Part shown: piece after piece, positions 36,197-64,000 of the stretch
How positions within the stretch are numbered: the first letter of the stretch is position 1
Layout of the letters: the number at the start of each line of letters is the position of its first letter
From: Oopsacas minuta
Taxonomy: Eukaryota; Porifera; Hexactinellida; Lyssacinosida; Leucopsacidae
Assembly: GCA_024704765.1 (NCBI GenBank)
Contig: JAKMXF010000111.1
Span: 62,001-126,000 of the forward strand
Length of the DNA stretch: 64,000 nt
Reading direction: 5' to 3'
The notes under the pieces: model-generated
Database searches by the model: none
The model's input: the letters and a program-made list of their open reading frames with translations, nothing else
What the model was told of the DNA's origin: nothing
Translations under genes and position numbers: made by a program

Positions 36197-37871
36197 TTAT
36201 AAATCAATAGGTTTACTGGAAACATGATCAATTGAGAAGGTGCTGATTTTCTTAAGGAATTTAGTGATTTCTCTTTTCCCAATATTTCTGATAACTTTCG
36301 CAGGTGCCCAACCACCTGGATGTACTTCAGCTGTGTAGGTTAGTCTACAGTTTATATCTGTTCGTTTTAGATCGTCGAGGTTGTTGACGGGAAAATCTAA
36401 TACAATTTAATAAAGAAGTTTCGTATCATTATTTCCTAGGAAACTGAGAGCGGGGGAAATTCGCCAAATTCTGAATATTTTGAAATTTGTAAACTATTCA
36501 GGTTTACGATTCATACCTTGCGTATATTTTGGTGTTCGCCTATTAGCAGTATTTTCACCGGTAGTCCGCCTATACCAAATTCTAACACATCCTGTGGACC
36601 ACCGAGAGGTCCATGAGCACAGAATAGGAACCGCTAGAATAATGTCTCTAATAGCAAGTTTGCTTATTAACAAGGAAATCCGATTATTTGACATGACCTT
36701 ATATATTATGGAAAATTCTATAATCTACTCACCTGTGAATGTCTGACAAGCCAAACTAATATTTATCTTAACTCTAACTAGTTTAGGTTCGATCCTTGCT
36801 TTAGGATGCTCAACTGAGAAATTCATAACAAAATACGTTCCTCCAATCGAATTTTCTGTTTGAGGTACATCAGTTAAAACACACATATTCGAGCAGAAAA
36901 TAGTTTCTCGTTGCTGTGAGGGCCAAATACGTTTATGTAAATGTCTATATACACACGTGACGTCATCTAATGTTTCTATTTGTTCTACTGCTTCAAGTGT
37001 GCCCTCCCATTCCATTCGTGTGTCTGGATAGAAGAATATGTTTGCCATCTCCCTTGCTGTTATTCCTCGTACTGTGTGTGTAGCTTTTAACGGATCTAGC
37101 ACTATTCCTTCTCCATCTTCTATTTCTCTTCTGTATACCTGGATAAAAATAGAAATTATTTAATTTTGAATGCATTTCGTTACTTCATGGCTTTGACTTT
37201 TGACATATGGAATTGGGCATGAATTATGAACTTTTGACTTTGGCGTGAACTTTCAAGTTTGTGGCATGTTTAATAACGAATAAACTGTCAAAATTCGTTT
37301 ATCATAAAAGCTATCAATTTTCGAAAAATTTGGCCATTCCCTATTTCTTTAGAAATTCTAAATACTATTCTCACAAAAATACCTTCATTTCTCCATCTTC
37401 ATGCACAACAGACCAATTATCCTGATCAGTAACATTTTCATATGCATAAGTAGCGTATTGAGCGACTTTCTCTTTAACTCTGGAATGTAGATAATGTTGT
37501 CCAATGTAATGTGTGTCAAACGGTATACCTCGTATATCACCTTAGAAAGAATTACATCCAGTTAAATACAGTCAACTCCAGTTATATCGAAGTTCAAGAG
37601 ACCGTGATAATTAAGTTGATATAAATAGAGTTCGGTATAACCGACGTAATATGTTACTTTGACGATTTGGGAAAAAAATTGAGAAATACTTTGCTACTCA
37701 ACTCCGTAACTTCCTAAAGGCCTTGCATATTATTATGAGTATCATGAACTAGTTGTCAAGTTATCATAAACTATGAAATAAAAATTACAAAACGAACAAA
37801 CCTTTCAAAATAGTTTCTTTCGAATCTAATGCCTTCTCAGATTCATTTGCATCAAAAAACTTTTCATCCAT
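36197..37871 (-). CDS. CERT1: Ceramide transfer protein homologue: FFAT-like motif plus START domain, no PH domain
   Basis: CERT moves ceramide from ER to Golgi for sphingomyelin synthesis. Four exons: 37802-37871 (ATG at 37871), 37383-37540, 36733-37138, 36197-36396. All phases agree and give 277 residues. Residues 1-10 (MDEKFFDANE) match the CERT FFAT motif EFFDAxE, which binds VAP at the ER, except lysine for the first glutamate. The START domain follows: EDGEMKVYRR, GIVLDPLKATHTVRG, KRIWPSQQRET, NFSVEHP, HPGGWAPAKVIR, then KREITKFLKK near the end. These are CERT-specific rather than general START features. Human CERT is 624 residues, with an N-terminal PI4P-binding PH domain and serine-rich region. 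Neither is present, and only 756 bp separate this ATG from the upstream dynein stop codon. Golgi targeting must be absent or supplied by a partner. The in-frame ATG without a nearby acceptor supports the start. Confidence 0.9.
36558..36637. repeat. Family C fragment in CERT-like intron 3
   Basis: CCTATACCAAATTCTAACAC, TGTGGACCACCGAGAGGTCC and GGAACCGCTAG blocks mark a decayed family C element between the last two exons. Confidence 0.55.
37567..37672. repeat. Family A MITE, right end lost, in CERT-like intron 1
   Basis: Starts ACAGTCAACTCCAGTTATAT and carries CAAGAGACCGTGATAATTAA, GTTACTTTGACGATTTGGG. The right terminus is missing. Confidence 0.65.
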
Positions 37872-38627
37872 TTTGAGACAACAAATTGTAATTATGAAAG
37901 TATTTGATTTGTTTAAGATTATCCTAATTTATACGCTGTAGATCTCGTGTCTTCCACTACTACTGTTCACTTATTGAATCATTCCACTTCAGTGACAACA
38001 TCCATTAATATTATTAGGCAATAGGATGATCTCAATGAATATTCATACGATTGACAATTCAGATTAAACGCTCTGTTAATAAAAGCAAGAGTCTATTAAT
38101 AAATCTACACGATTCCATGGTTATTTTTAGAGATATTTATTGCATTTTTTGTGGAATAGAATCCGAATAATATGATTTGTATGAATTCCCTAGAATTTAT
38201 TGTAAGGTAGTGGCTTCTCAAATATGATCATTCGACTAATCTTGGCTACAGAGATATTTACGTCATTTTTCGTATAGGTCATCCTGATTATTAGAAATCT
38301 GCTTTGTACGTTCCTAAAAGCGTGACGATAGTCTGAGAAACTTTGCAGTAGGCTCAGCTTAAGGATATTCCGGAGGCCAGGCCGTTTGACCCAAATAAAC
38401 TGCACTATTTAATACTATTTGCATGGGTTTTGTATCTGAACAAGTGATCCTATTAACCCGTGGCTCTATAAGCAAAGTACAGTCAAGATCGCTTATAGTG
38501 AACCCCCACGAGACCAAAAATGAAAGATGTCACAATAAACAAAACACTACATACGTCGTAATAACCTTATAATTAGATAAATAATACAATTAAGGGGGAA
38601 GTTCGAATAAATATTAACGATTATAAG
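37872..38627. other. Spacer between CERT-like start and dynein stop
   Basis: 756 bp. No PH-domain coding sequence on the minus strand: the only open frame (38190-38405) has no homology and no splice link. It should contain the CERT-like promoter and the dynein 3' UTR. Confidence 0.6.

Positions 38628-64000
<25,373 letters not shown>

Noticed and set aside
36780-36800. tRNA T-arm-like GGTTCGATCC
   Set aside because: It lies inside a START-domain exon and no cloverleaf can be built around it.
38190-38405. Candidate missing PH domain upstream of the CERT-like gene
   Set aside because: The frame has no PH pattern, no splice donor in phase, and is too short.

Overview
The window comes from the nuclear genome of a metazoan. 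It is AT-rich, with spliced genes, canonical GT-AG introns, polyadenylation signals and two U2-type snRNA genes. A Notch ligand (signal peptide, MNNL, DSL and EGF modules), an axonemal dynein heavy chain and a Maf-like factor point to a multicellular animal with motile cilia. Genes are compact and close together. A small-genome invertebrate such as a sponge or orthonectid-like animal would fit, but the sequence alone does not fix the phylum.

Layout. 1-3472 (-): a Delta-type Notch ligand whose 3' end runs off the left edge. 4319-4633 (-): a small secreted EF-hand protein. 7680-8342 (+): an intronless ARF/ARL GTPase. 11780-15018 (-): a two-exon PH-domain protein. Then a + strand housekeeping block: MRPL38 (18066-19440), RRM1, the ribonucleotide reductase large subunit (19908-25304), NOP10 (25821-26018) and GCN2/EIF2AK4 (28919-35327). 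Then a - strand block: a ceramide-transfer-protein homologue of only FFAT-like motif plus START domain (36197-37871), and a DNAH7-type inner-arm dynein heavy chain (38628 to beyond 64000, 36 coding exons in the window). One dynein intron holds a single-exon Maf-like gene (-) and a U2-like snRNA gene (+). Another holds a second U2-like gene (+). Exon phases were followed by hand. RRM1 (797 aa), GCN2 (1529 aa), CERT-like (277 aa), MRPL38 (311 aa from the chosen start) and the dynein fragment (about 3662 codons) all stay open throughout.

The space between exons is packed with short non-autonomous DNA transposons from about ten inverted-repeat families: pogo/Tigger-like, hAT-like, a CCTCCACAAA family, an AACCATGGATGG family, a CAGTGTTGCCAGAT family, a CTGTGCCGAC family and others. 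There are several nested insertions and one complete 696-bp hAT-like element with a perfect 8-bp target duplication.

The most unusual points are: the U2-like pair, in which the branch-site recognition core GUAGUA is replaced by an A-run while the rest of the RNA and a shared block at -60 are kept; the PH-less ceramide transfer protein, whose locus has no room for a PH domain; and a nested Maf-like protein whose DNA-contacting basic region is degenerate. The genes are otherwise functionally unrelated: Notch signalling, dNTP synthesis, translation control, mitoribosome, snoRNP, lipid transfer and ciliary motility.
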